Positions 53,696-64,000 of a stretch of DNA of 64,000 nucleotides are shown here, piece after piece. The notes under the pieces were generated by a model. It was not told the DNA's origin. It worked only from the letters and a program-made list of their open reading frames with translations, and searched no databases. The stretch covers positions 89,486,894 through 89,550,893 of the forward strand of contig CM074859.1 in the NCBI GenBank assembly GCA_037501455.1, read 5' to 3'. Numbering within the stretch: the first letter of the stretch is position 1; the number at the start of each line of letters is the position of its first letter. The DNA is from Lantana camara (taxonomy: Eukaryota > Streptophyta > Magnoliopsida > Lamiales > Verbenaceae). The position numbers and the translations under genes are program-made.

Positions 53696-56600
53696 TGTAA
53701 CATCTCGATTCTCCGGCTTTCCAGGTACGAACGTCACGGGTGTGCTAAGTGCGTATTTAATTATTTAAGCATGCTATTATATGATTTATATGCATTTTAT
53801 GACTTGTTTATTTGAGTTTTGTTTGTTTTGGTGTAACGGAACTTAAAGGGGGCTAAAGAGCATTTAGCGCACCTTGGGTTCCGGGCGGCATATCTTGAGC
53901 TCAGGAATTCGGATTCGAATTCCGACACCTCCATTGGACTCGTTTCGGTGATTCGGGTTCGATGGAATAAGCCTTGTATTTTCTAACCTCGTTTACCCTC
54001 TCGAATTTTGGCCCGAACCGAACCTCGTGCTCGTATCGACCACCTTTCACGGTTTTGACCATAACTTGCTCATTTCTTGACCAAATCAAGTGATTCTTGG
54101 GCCCACTTGACCCCAACTCAGTCCTTATCCATCGCACTCTCCCTCATTTTGAACCACACACCAAGAAGGAGAGGATTTCAGCTGAAGAAAGGAAGAGAAA
54201 GAGAAATCCCGTCACTATTCCAAGCCTTGAGATTTTGAGCTCCAATCTCTCCCATCTTCCATCCAATCTTCAAGGTAAGCATATATTTGGTTTCTCCATC
54301 CTTTGGTAGTCATTTTCATCCATGGATTTCAGATTTTGAGCATGTTTTGCTAGGGTTTTGAGTTAAGATCTTGAATAGTGTAGAAATATGAATATTTGCT
54401 TCCATGCTCTCAAACTTGAATTATTTGCTCCAAGATTTATATATATTGTTTCTTTGGGCTTCTTTGTTGCATATTTGTATAAATTCTTGGTTTTTGGTTG
54501 TTTATTTCTTAAAAACTCCATTAATGGAGCTTGGATGAGCTTTAATGGTAACTTGTTACATACTTGATTTCTTGCCTTGAATTTAAGATATGTGTTAGAG
54601 CATGTTCCCATGAACTTATACCTTGATTTTCATTGCATTTGGATGAGTTTGAGGTGGTTTTATTCATTTTTGGTTTCCTCCCGTATTTAGCCCTGTTTCT
54701 GCCATTTTTGCTGCCCAGAACATCTACCCGGGCGGGTAGATTTTTGCCCTAAAAAGTACCCGGGCGGGTACTTCACTCCATAAAGTTTTCTGCACTTATT
54801 CTCCCCGGGGCCGGGTAAATTTCTGCCTTGTTTTTCCCCGGCCGGGTACCCCCTCGTATCACCTCCGATTGAGCTGATTTTCGGATATGATCAACCTTTT
54901 TTAGTCTAGAACAATCTCCAATTGGAATCAACCCAAAATTCATTCTAGATTAAGAGTTATAATCGTTTTAATTTGGTGTCGCCACTTCGCCGAAATTCTG
55001 CATTGGTTCAACTTCAAACCTCCGCCATTTTCGGATACCTTTGAACCATGATTCGTGCCATATATCATCGGAAAGATCTATGTGTCTAGTTTCATTTCCA
55101 ACAATCAAAACTCAATTCCCATTTCTGAAACTCAAGATATTCCAGTTTTTGTACAGCTTGTCCATTTTGGTAAAACTGTCAGCTTTGGCCCAATTTCACA
55201 CGGAACCCCTTTTTGTGTTCTTATTCCGTTTTCTCGTGTCTTCCCACCTTTGAACTTATTCCTAACTTGTTTTATCAGGTTCATGTGTATGTATTATGTG
55301 CCTTGCATGAGATTCATGAACGTGAAATGCATGAGATATGTGATTTATGTTTTGATTTGATACAATGTGGTCTAAGTGCTACTTCATTGCTTCTCTTACA
55401 TGCTTTAAGCTTAAGTGTACTTGGGATATGATATGTTTTGGTGTGTTATATGTTTGTTTAGCATGTTATGTGTTCAATTCAAGTACCGCTTATGTAATGT
55501 GTGCTTAAGGCTCCGAATTTGCTTAAGTGTGAAATGGTTTTGAGTTGCATTGCATCATTCGCATTCATATGCATTTGCCGAGCGTTTATAAGGTTCATGT
55601 TGAGTCTAAGGTTTTGGTTGGTGTTTGTCCTGTTTAGAGGAGTATCCCGTTGGTGACGAGATTGCTCCATAGGCATTGGTTCTGTTCCCCGTTTGCCTGG
55701 TTTCGTCGGTGAAAGGTGAGGTTAGGTTATAGTTATACCCTAATGATATGTGCCCTATATGTTTGCATGTCAGATAAGCCTTTGTATATGTAATGCGTGT
55801 GAGTATGATTATGCGAGGTATGATTATGATGCGAACATAAGATTAAGATATAAATAAGTTATGCGAGGTATGCTATGCAGGTAAATACGCTAAGAATATG
55901 AATAAGTTGGGTTGTGAATAGGTTAGGGTTATGCAATGTTTTATGAATATGTTATGTTTATGTATATGCTTCCGCTTATGCTATGTCCTTAAGGCTGTGT
56001 ACCTCCGGTATGATATGCTTTTCGCTTATGCCTTTTGCTATGCTTTGTGATATGAGATAGGTCGTAGACCTAGTTATGCTCTGATTAAGGTAAGATTTTG
56101 CTTCTGATATGTCTGTGTGCGTGATATGCTCCGGGACGGCTTATTTTAGGTCGACGGAGATTCTGATATGATAAGTTCTGATCTGTTCTGCATCCGGGAC
56201 GGCTTATTTTAGGTCGACGGATGATGTGTGTGTGCGTTTGGGTTATGTCTATTTTTTCATTATGTTTAGTTATTTAAGAAAAAGTTCGTGAAACGGGAGT
56301 GGATTCTTAATTAATAAAATTTGGTTGTTTTGGCCTTCGGCCTAACTCTTTTATTCCCTATACTTAGTATCACGGGTGAAAATGATATTGGATTGCAAAA
56401 ACCACGCCCCGGTTCATGGACTCCCACCTATGCTATATGCTGTGCTCCATATACGTATATATGGGTGCGTGTGTAACCCCTCACTCAGTCTTTGGACTGA
56501 CCCCTCCCTTTATGTTTTTAGTTTGCAGGTTCTGGTCCGTTGGTTCGAGCTAGGCAGTTTTGGTTTGCTTTCCTTAGAGTCTTGTCGGTCTAGAGAAGTC

Positions 56601-56944
56601 TGAATTTTGTATTTAGATCATGTTGCATCTGTACGTTTGAAGTTGTAATATGAGTTATGAATTGTATTTGTTACTTTGAGTCCCGCTTTGGAAAGTTCTT
56701 GTGTAATCTGAGTTAAGTAGTTTGTAACCTTAATACTTTGCTTTGTTTAAGTTTATCTTATTCTTCCGCTTGGTATGATTTTTGTTTTGCGCACTCTGTT
56801 TGAGGGTTTAGGCCGCCTAGGTTAGGAAGGTCTTTTGTTTGTCACCCGTTCGCTAGTGTTTGGTGCGTGTACAGATTCCCTGTTTCGTTACACGTGTCGG
56901 GTCCTAGTGCGGGGGATGTGGCACCCCACGCTCGGGGTGTTACA
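53696..56944 (+). repeat. Solo LTR G (long-LTR gypsy type) in gag of element B
   Basis: 3249 bp, TGTAACATCTCG to CGGGGTGTTACA, flanked by GGCTC (53691-53695, 56945-56949). Landmarks: AG|GTACGAACGTCACG at 53724/53725; core block about 53843-53975 with hairpin GGAATTCG/CGAATTCC (53904-53923); donor-like CAAG|GTAAGC at 54274/54275; palindrome slot from 54723; possible 78-nt exon 55638-55715; duplicated motif CCGGGACGGCTTATTTTAGG at 56131 and 56194; hairpin TCAGTC/GACTGA at 56485-56500; acceptor-like TTTGCAG at 56528; terminal GGGGGATGTGGCACC. No coding region. Confidence 0.9.
54723..54855 (+). repeat. Palindrome slot of solo LTR G
   Basis: TCTACCCGGGCGGGTAGA (54723-54740) and AAGTACCCGGGCGGGTACTT (54754-54773), then two decayed units with CCCCGGGGCCGGG and CCCCGGCCGGG. 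Arms differ from those of Z1, F and E. Confidence 0.85.
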
Positions 56945-57078
56945 GGCTCTCTGTTTTCCCTAGTTGCTGCTAGGGCTTCCGCCCTACACTGCTCCATGTA
57001 GGTGGTTAGGTCCACCTCTGAGAGCACCACCCTGCTGGGCGCGCTTGGACCGGCCTTTACCGCCACTATCCCAACCAC
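56945..57078 (-). pseudogene. gag: Gag N-terminal fragment of element B
   Basis: The ATG at 57078 on the minus strand gives MVGIVAVKAGPSAPS, then LTTYMEQCRAEALAATREN, running into G at 56945. The segment 57079-57230 is the leader. Confidence 0.6.
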
Positions 57079-57230
57079 AGGGGCGGGAAGTTTCCCCCAG
57101 GGGTGTTGAGATCAGGGAATATCTCTTCACCATTCTCGCCGTAGACTTAGCGCCGATGACAGGTCTGCACCATGATATCTGTCATGTAAAGGCTTTTACA
57201 AGTTGGAAGAAAGGGCTTTTTGTTCAGAGC

Positions 57231-57250
57231 TTCCCACAGACGGCACCAAG
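57231..57250 (-). other. Primer-binding site of element B
   Basis: On the minus strand TTGGTGCCGTCTGTGGGAA follows the LTR end CACCATCA. Near-identical to that of element A. Confidence 0.75.
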
Positions 57251-57251
57251 A

Positions 57252-57856
57252 TGATGGTGTCAAAATCTGGCTATGTACGGAACAATAGACTTGGACTCCC
57301 AATCGCCCAAGATATTTGTTTGCGTGAGGCAACTCTGATGCTTTCCTTAGCTGAGAATGAGGAACAAACATGAGCTCAAAGGCCAAAATAGGGGAATGTG
57401 GGGGTTGGACCCGTTTTGGCACTCTGACGCTCAGGTCAGCTAAAGCTCTAGATCGATAATGCAAAGAGAATGCGGACTCAGAACGTAAAGGAAAGCTTAC
57501 CCTTATTAGTGCTGGGGCTGGGTTTATATAGCGAGGAGAAGGACTTAGTGCGTGCAGGTACACCATCAAAAAAGTGTGGATCTTGTCTGCTGAGAGAGGG
57601 AGACCAACTGTGACCGGAATAGTGCTTTACGGATAAAGCACTGTTCACCTGCTCTTGCAGAGATGCCTGACACCGTACTTGGTGTGGCCACAATTAATGC
57701 GGCCAACAGTGGGTGGTACTAGCATTTAATGCACTTGAACTGTAGTGTATGGGTCGGCCTATAACCTGGCTCGAGGGACCACGGTGGGGGACCTCCTTGG
57801 GTCGAGTCTCACCCAACGTGGCACGTACAGTTGCCTTTCCTCGTGGGGAGCTGAGT
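57252..57856 (-). repeat. 5' LTR of element B, cut by LTR C
   Basis: Matches 26799-27395 of the 3' LTR. LTR C begins at 57857 after a candidate duplication TGAGT, so about 114 bp of this LTR should continue beyond the window. Confidence 0.85.
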
Positions 57857-58431
57857 TGTAACGCCCCGTGTTTTTGTCGTACAGGTACGCGCGCCACGCG
57901 TGTGAGTTTTGAGAGTTAGAATTTCTTTACATGCTTATTTGAATAATATGTTTATATGAATTACGTGAATAATTGCCTAATTGCTTATGTGATCATTTTA
58001 AATGCAATTCCATTTCTCAACATATGTATAATTTATACATTTCATTCCATAACATATTTTCATATATATATATATATTTACATAAAGTTAAACTAATTCC
58101 ATAAGAATAATATTTCCATTTCCTTATGCATTTATTCATGAAACATGCATTATATATATGTATACATAATCTTCCTATACAAATACACTCACACATGCAT
58201 TATATATGTATATATAAATGGAGCATTAGGAAATTATATACATATAATATACATAATATCTCAATCTTTTTACTTTATGCATATATATTATATATCTATA
58301 TATTATATCTTATATTCACAAGAACACACACACAACACACACAAAATCTCTACACACACACAAACCCCTTTCTCTCAACTCTTCACACACACACCTCATT
58401 TGATCCAAGCAAGAAGATGAAGGAGAAGAAG
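57857..58431 (+). repeat. LTR C, 5' fragment
   Basis: Starts TGTAACGCCCCGTG, with AG|GTACGCGCGCCACG at nucleotide 28. AT-rich with TA and CA microsatellites (58060-58075, 58325-58345), then a purine-rich leader (AAGATGAAGGAGAAGAAG) where D inserted. The continuation lies beyond the window. Confidence 0.7.
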
Positions 58432-60019
58432 TGTAACATCCCGCTCGTCCGACTTATAAGGTACGCCATGTTTCAACCTTTTTATGTATTTAATTTTGTG
58501 GTTTTGTGTTTTTCGTGGCCCTATTTTGAACTCTTTCAGAGTTTAGGGGCCTTTTTATAATTTTCTCTTTTTAAGGGTTTTTCGGTCATTTATCATTCGA
58601 ATGAGATTTTGACCATGTTGACCCCTTCAACGCGTTCGGGGCATCGAAACGAGTCCGTAGACTCTGAGTTTGCCCAATTCTGACGTCGTTAGCCTTTCCT
58701 CCCGTTCGTTTTGCGCCCGAGGACCCGGGATAAAAGACCCGAATCCTTATTTTTCGTGCCAGAACATCAGCTGCTCTCTCTCTCTTCCCTCTCCCGCGAT
58801 TCACGTTCCTCACACACACTCACGGTGTGTTTTCACGCACTACCCGGAACTTGCTCGTTTCTCGACGGAATTCGACGAACCAATAGTCCATTTCGATGAG
58901 CTCGACGACACGGTCACAACCGTACCAAGATCTCGACCAAACGATGAGTGACGGCGGAGTTATTTCCGATTTTCAGTCGTGCAGGTGGGGGGTGGCGGAG
59001 CCGCCACTTCGCCGCCCATTCGCGGCGGCTTCCGGCCATCTTCCGGCCACACGCGTCCCACACCCAAAAAAAAGGACTCCCGGCGCACCTGTGGACGTTG
59101 ACGGCACAGCCATCCGGGCAAAGATGGAGCCGCACGCGCCGCCTAAAGCTCGCGGCGGCGCGTTACTGTAGCGGCGGGTTTCGCCGCCTTCCGGTGGCTT
59201 TTTCCGACCAAGGTTGGTGTTTCTTACTCTTTTTCGACCCCCTGAGTCCTTTTCCGGGATCGTTTTCATCCAATTTTAGCCATAGGTGGTGGTTTCGGCG
59301 ATGGGAGCGACGACAGAAACTTCGGCGGCCAACGGGGGCCTTTTCCGTCGATCTTTTGGCCTCGGGCTCTTCACGAAGTTGTTCGAAACGACGAGAACTA
59401 GTAGCCTTTGATCACACGACTCTTGATTCGACCGATTGGAGGTGGATCGCGGCGGCACAGTGGCGGCGCTACGGTGGGACTAGCTCCGGGGATTTTTCCC
59501 GGCAAATAGCTTGGGGCTTTCGAAGAGCTCGTCATGGGTAAGCCGATGCCTTTTACGGATCTCATTTTCGTTCACCGATTTGGAAATAATTGGATTTTGA
59601 AGATTTGAGGGTTTTCGTGTTCTTAGATCTAAAATTGGAGGAGATTGACTTGGAATTTTCAGAAATTGATCGAGGATTCGGAACGGGCACGAAGACTTCA
59701 TTCAGGACTGATTTTTCGGGATTTTTTCTGCGATCTTCGGCGGCGGCCCGGCGGCAGTCCGGCCAAATTCCGGAAGCTACAATGGTGGCCTTCCGGCGGC
59801 GTCTGGTCAGAATGTTCTTCTCGTTGTGGTGAGTTCAACGCCACTTTTCGTTCGTCAATCGGATGTCCGGTTGATTTGTTGTGATTTATTTTGTGTAATT
59901 TGAATATTTGAAATTAATTGTCTTAATTGCAATAAATTATTAATTGCTTGATTTGTCGATCTATGTGAATTCCAATGTACACGAAATCATGTATGAAATG
60001 AATTATGATAGATGTGGAT
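58432..60019 (+). repeat. LTR D, 5' fragment (GC-rich variant)
   Basis: Starts TGTAACATCCCGCTCG after AGAAG (candidate duplication), with AAG|GTACGCC at nucleotide 29. The part at 58950-59520 is GC-rich, with imperfect inverted repeats such as GGCGGAGCCGCC. A donor-like ATGG|GTAAGCC lies at about 59537. Frames in the GC-rich part (58948-59541 and neighbours) lack any domain and overlap on both strands, so they are not genes. E interrupts it at 60020. Confidence 0.55.
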
Positions 60020-60609
60020 TGTAACGCCCTAGTTTTTTAGAGGTTTGAGCATGACGTATTCGTTTACCAATGTGAGCAATTTAATTAACGATATATGCTT
60101 CATTATTGATTTTATTAATTGATCGTGAATTCTTGAGACGTTTGAGCATGTGTGTTTATGTTTGATGTCGTTGCTATTTGGTTTGATTTCTGTTTTTCGT
60201 GAAAACTTGTCATGAGTGAACTATGTGACTTATGATTATGTTTATATGCTCGTCGCATGATTTTATTCTCATATGTGTGTGTTTTGGATTCGTTCGTGTG
60301 ATCGGAACCAAAAAGGGGGCTAAAGAGCATTTAGCGCACCTTGTGTTCCGGGCGGCATATCTTGAGCTCGGGAACTCGGAATCGAGTTCCGTCATCTCCA
60401 TTGGATCCGGATCGATGAATCGGAGACAATGGGACAAGCCTCACATTTTTCTAAGATCGTTTGGGTTGCCAAATTTTAACCGAAACAAGCCCCTTGCGCC
60501 AAAAATGACAAATAATAGCTATTTCACGTTCACGGACCTAACCTAACGAACCTAGACCCTAACCCTTGACCTATAACCACTTGCACACTCTCTCTCTCCC
60601 CCATATCTG

Positions 60610-60629
60610 CCCCCCCCCCCCCCCCCCCC
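60610..60629 (+). repeat. Poly-C run of 20 in LTR E
   Basis: Twenty C in a row within the C/T-rich leader. Length is likely variable or assembly-sensitive. Confidence 0.9.
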
Positions 60630-61221
60630 ACCGAACCAACCCCTCCCATTTATCCCCAAACTCAGCCAAAAGGAGAGAGAAAGAAGAAATAGGGAGAAAC
60701 AAGAAGGAAGAAGATGACACTATTCAAACCTTGGGGTATTGAGCTCCTACCCCCACCATTTCTACTCCAAATTGAAAGGTAAGCCCATATTTGTGATGTA
60801 CATCTTCTTGTAGTAATTTTAAGTTAAGGTTTGCATGATTTCTCCAAGCTTTGGGTTAGACATGGCATGTATGATGAATAGTGAGGGTTTGGGGGAAATT
60901 GTTGAATTCTAGCATGTCTCCTTGTGGATTCTTTTGTTATGATGCATTTATATTGCTCCTAAGATGTTATTTGTGATATGTATGAACTTGCTTTGGTTTC
61001 TAGGTTAGAATTCATGGCCTTACCATTTATGGAATTTGAAGAGATAGCATGAGTTTGTTCCAATTTCATTCCTTGCTTGAATTGTTGCATCTTTGGATGT
61101 TTTAATGGATTGAAATGCATGAATACTTGCTATCCTAACTTACCTATGTGTGTTAATTTGATGTTTATATGGTTTAGCATGAGTTTTGCCCTGTTTGTTG
61201 TGTGTTTTTCGCCACTGACCT

Positions 61222-61344
61222 AAATCCGCGAGGGTGGATTTTTCCCTTTGGAAAAATCCACGGGGGTGGATTTATGGCAGTTTTCTGGACCAAATCCATG
61301 GGGGTGGATTTTTCCCTTTGGAAAAATCCATGGGGGTGGATTTT
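61222..61344 (+). repeat. Palindrome slot of LTR E
   Basis: Four units: AAATCCGCGAGGGTGGATTT (61222-61241), AAATCCACGGGGGTGGATTT (61254-61273), AAATCCATGGGGGTGGATTT (61292-61311) and another starting 61323. Between units, TGGATTTTTCC and GGAAAAATCCA form further hairpins. Confidence 0.85.
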
Positions 61345-63265
61345 GTCCAGCCTGTTTTTGTTACTCCGATTCCATTTTTCTTCGTTTGTTTGATCTTCCT
61401 CCACCTCTTTTATGACTTCTATGCTATGCTAACATGTATTATCTTGTGTGTTATGAACTTTTATTATTTTTCGTGGAATATTTTATGAGTTATGATTCAA
61501 ATATCTTCATTGCTTTTAATATGTGCATACATGGATGATTGCTTCCAATGTGAACCCTAATCGCTTATATATCTCCTCTTTTATGACTTGTATGATGTTT
61601 ATACATGTTATATTACGTGTTATGCTCGTTAATTGAATTTCTTGGATTAATTTGGTATGGATTATGAAAGTTATGAACGAATGTACTTGAATGAATTACG
61701 TGACAATGCGATTCTTCTTATAACTAACGCATCCCTTATGTGTTCAATGGATTCCTTTCACCTCTAAATGATTCATGTGCATTCTAAACATGTTGATATT
61801 TATCTTATGATTATTGTATGGAATTGTTGGATCATTTTGATTTGAATTATGAAAGATACGATATGATTGAACGTGAAACCTTCATGTATTGAATGTACAT
61901 GGGTTGAGTGCTTGATTATATGTCTCCATGACATTGTATTACTTCTTAGGCATCTCATACCACGTTAATGAATTGTCGTGCGTCTTATATGGTTCATTTG
62001 GAGTCTTGAGTCTCACAAAGTACACTACATTGTCTTCTGTTCAGTTTCTCCAGGGTGGAGACTTGCCGGGTTCATAAAGCACCATGAGTCTTCCTTCTTT
62101 TGGTATTGTCGGTAAGGTGTAACAGGTGGGTTTCTCTTCTACTAGTTAATGACCCTATATAATCCCAACATGTAAAGATTTCGGCCAAAATTATTATATA
62201 TATATATAGTCATTTATCGAGTCTATGATTTTGAACGTATACCCCTTTCTTTTATGAATACCTACCGAATGTTTTGGCGAGAAATGTATGAATGAATGAA
62301 TGCACAATGGGGCCCAGGGACTTAGTGTTAGAGGCTATCCGGGGAGGCATGGGCCGACGGTGATCCCTTTCTACCAGTTCCATTTATAGAACGGCGTAAC
62401 CGGACCCCGTTAGGAGTTAGCGGGGAATGGACGCTGAGTGCCATCTGGGGAGTCATGAAACCCTTTTGGTCCATGCATGGATGGTTCGGGCCGATCACCC
62501 GGCCATCACCCGGAGGAAAAAGGTGTAAATGTTATGATTGTGCACAAAAGAATGATATGTATGAATGAATGAATGAACGAATGTATGAATGACTAATGGA
62601 TTACACAAGGTGTTGGTTGGAGATAATGCACGCCCACTCGCCGGGCCACAAATGACCTAATTAATGGAATTTGATGGTTATAATCCCTTTTGATGATTTC
62701 TTTATCTCACCCACTTGGGAAATGCTTTGAAAACCTCATTTGGGGATTATAACTTGCATGTGAATGTTTAAATACTGTCTTATATTATATTATGCCCTGT
62801 TTTATACCCACCAGTCTCCTATAGACTGAACCCGGCTTTGTTTTCAGTTTTGCAGGTTTTGGTGTGCTAGGCGGTGTTCCGAGTCGGTCAAGTTCTATGT
62901 CTTAGTTTGAGTCACTTGCACGCATCTTTGTATTTGATTAAGGGATGAAAGAATGTATGTATGAATCACGGTTATGGTTATGATTATGAATTATGGTTAC
63001 AGTTATGTTTGAATTTCGGGATTAGGTATTTATGCTAGTTGAACCCGTCATTGCTTCTTATGTTTATTATGAATGGTATGATTTGTCTTGAAATTTCATG
63101 TATTTCAGTCTTGTTCTTTTGGTTTTAAGTTTAGCTCCCACCTAGCATAGCGAGTGAGTGAGTCCCTATTCGCTGTGAGCTTGGTTCATGTATGGATTTT
63201 CCATTTCATGTGTGGATCGGGCTCATAGTGCGGGGGATGTGGCGCCTATCATCCCGGGTGCTACA

Positions 63266-64000
63266 TCCTTAAGTGGTATCAGAGCCCGGTTGCAAAACCG
63301 GTGTTCTAGTGTCGTGATTGAGTCAGTTTAGGTCGTGCGGTATAGGAACAACTTGTCAACGTATGCATTGCATTGGCTTTTATTGTTATTTGCTGCTAAT
63401 TGTTGAGATTGTTCGATATACATAACTTAATTTTAATCTCATTACTTTGGTATTGCATTTTGCATTTAGTGTGCTTTCATTGATTCAACTATGTGCCATA
63501 AGCATATCCTAACCGACATACATATATATTTGAGTTGAATTTTGATTATAGATTGTAATCATGTCAATCAAGCTACAACCTATTTCAACTACTAGTTACT
63601 TCTACTAGATCGACGAAGGGATTGTGGGAGCAAAAAGGGAATTGAAGGCTAGGTGTTTAATTTTCGCGGCTTGCCAAATGGAATTTCATATCATGGCTCG
63701 ATATCATGAGAGGAAGGTAATAGGAAGCTTGGATCATGGGAAGGTTCATCAATTTCATCCTTTTTACAAACCTTGAAGATTATCAAAGTACAAGTATGGT
63801 GGAGACTCAAAATTTCTAATTTAAGGGAGTTGTGAGACAACAAGATGGATGTGGAACTTCTTACCACCCAATTATAAAGGCGTTCAATACGAGATCAAAA
63901 TCTCCAAGGTCCACTGTTGAGACCTCCGAGTTCGAGATGGTTGAGCAATTGGAAGGTCAAATTGGGAAGCTTCAAAGGACCAAATGCAAGATGTGTTGGA
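63266..64000 (+). mobile_element. Internal leader of element E
   Basis: The primer-binding site TGGTATCAGAGCCCGG (63274-63289) lies 8 bp after the LTR. The following 700 bp show no gag frame and contain several stops, so gag either starts beyond the window or was lost. Confidence 0.7.

Larger units (their letters stand above)
26799..57856 (-). mobile_element. Element B: Tat-type Ty3/gypsy retrotransposon, heavily nested and decayed
   Basis: A minus-strand relative of element A. The 3' LTR (26799-27509), polypurine tract, antisense gene, integrase to gag, primer-binding site (57231-57250) and 5' LTR (57252 onward) are all present. Copia element H (36866-53230) and solo LTR G (53696-56944) split gag, and LTR C cuts the 5' LTR at 57857, so the last part of that LTR lies beyond the window. 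Coding regions have many stops and frameshifts, more than A. The two LTR copies match over their whole shared length (both have CTATGTACGGAACRA and GATATTTGTTTGCGTGAGG). Confidence 0.88.
60020..63265 (+). repeat. 5' LTR of element E (long-LTR gypsy type)
   Basis: 3246 bp, TGTAACGCCCTAG to CCGGGTGCTACA, after TGGAT (candidate duplication). A primer-binding site follows, which proves that this block type is an LTR. Landmarks: core block about 60303-60445 with hairpin GGAACTCG/CGAGTTCC (60371-60390); donor-like AAAG|GTAAGC at 60778/60779; palindrome slot 61222-61344; possible 72-nt exon 62054-62125; GC-rich block 62309-62525; hairpin CAGTCT/AGACTG at 62812-62828; acceptor-like TTTGCAG at 62855; terminal GGGGGATGTGGCGCC. 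Confidence 0.9.

Noticed and set aside
53237..53815. 192-aa plus-strand frame
   Set aside because: Shadow of the gag fragment of element B that also runs across the border into LTR G.
58948..59541. GC-rich frame of 197 aa in LTR D
   Set aside because: Open frames exist on both strands because GC-rich DNA has few stops; no motif, and it lies inside an LTR.
63274..63289. tRNA-like match TGGTATCAGAGCCCGG
   Set aside because: It is complementary to a tRNA 3' end only, so it is a primer-binding site and not a tRNA gene. The same holds for 43837, 50080 and 51219.

Overview
This is a flowering-plant nuclear window. It holds one intron-rich pentatricopeptide-repeat (PPR) host gene, on the plus strand at 16270-22130, between two blocks of nested transposable elements. 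Evidence for a plant: GT-AG introns that rejoin into one open frame, Ty3/gypsy and Ty1/copia polyproteins of plant type, Mutator-type elements with 9-bp target duplications, and very long LTRs beginning TGTAAC(G/A)(C/T)C. The exact species cannot be told from the sequence. Names below are mine: A and B are Ty3/gypsy elements, H is a copia element, I is a non-coding LTR element, and Z1, F, G, X, C, D, E are LTRs of a long-LTR gypsy superfamily that looks Tekay/Del-like.

Left block, 1-13932. Element A is a Ty3/gypsy element of Tat type on the minus strand. Its gag-protease-RT-RNase H-integrase run right to left, its 5' LTR is 13047-13843, and a separate gene lies antisense between integrase and the off-window 3' LTR (plus strand, 1-2533). 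A 3.9-kb solo LTR, Z1 (8928-12815, target duplication GTAGT), splits gag exactly and in frame. Element A itself sits in an older long LTR; 89 bp of that LTR remain at 13844-13932.

Middle, 13933-23853. Low-complexity flank, a probable MITE, a minisatellite, and then the PPR gene. I reconstructed it as 14 coding exons that join without a frame break into 819 codons plus stop.

Right block, 23854-64000. An old LTR (X) received a Mutator-type MITE (23951-24914), a Pack-MULE carrying a DUF829-like gene fragment (25083-26624) and the Tat-type element B (from 26799). B was then opened in gag by a 16.4-kb copia element H (36866-53230, GACAC duplication) and by solo LTR G (53696-56944, GGCTC duplication). 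H was opened in its leader by non-coding LTR element I (43186-50438, CCACG duplication), and I by solo LTR F (44080-46604, ATACA duplication). The 5' LTR of B is cut at 57857 by LTR C, C by LTR D (58432), and D by LTR E (60020-63265). E is followed by a methionine-initiator primer-binding site, so it starts an element that continues past the window.

The most interesting signal is not a gene. The long LTRs share a non-coding architecture that the usual feature types do not name: a donor-like AG|GTA motif 28-29 nt from the LTR start (five copies), an early hairpin with a compensatory change, an apparent two-intron layout with a 63-78 nt middle exon, a slot of short palindromes whose arms differ completely between copies while the G-rich centre stays, and a late hairpin with compensatory changes just before the last acceptor.
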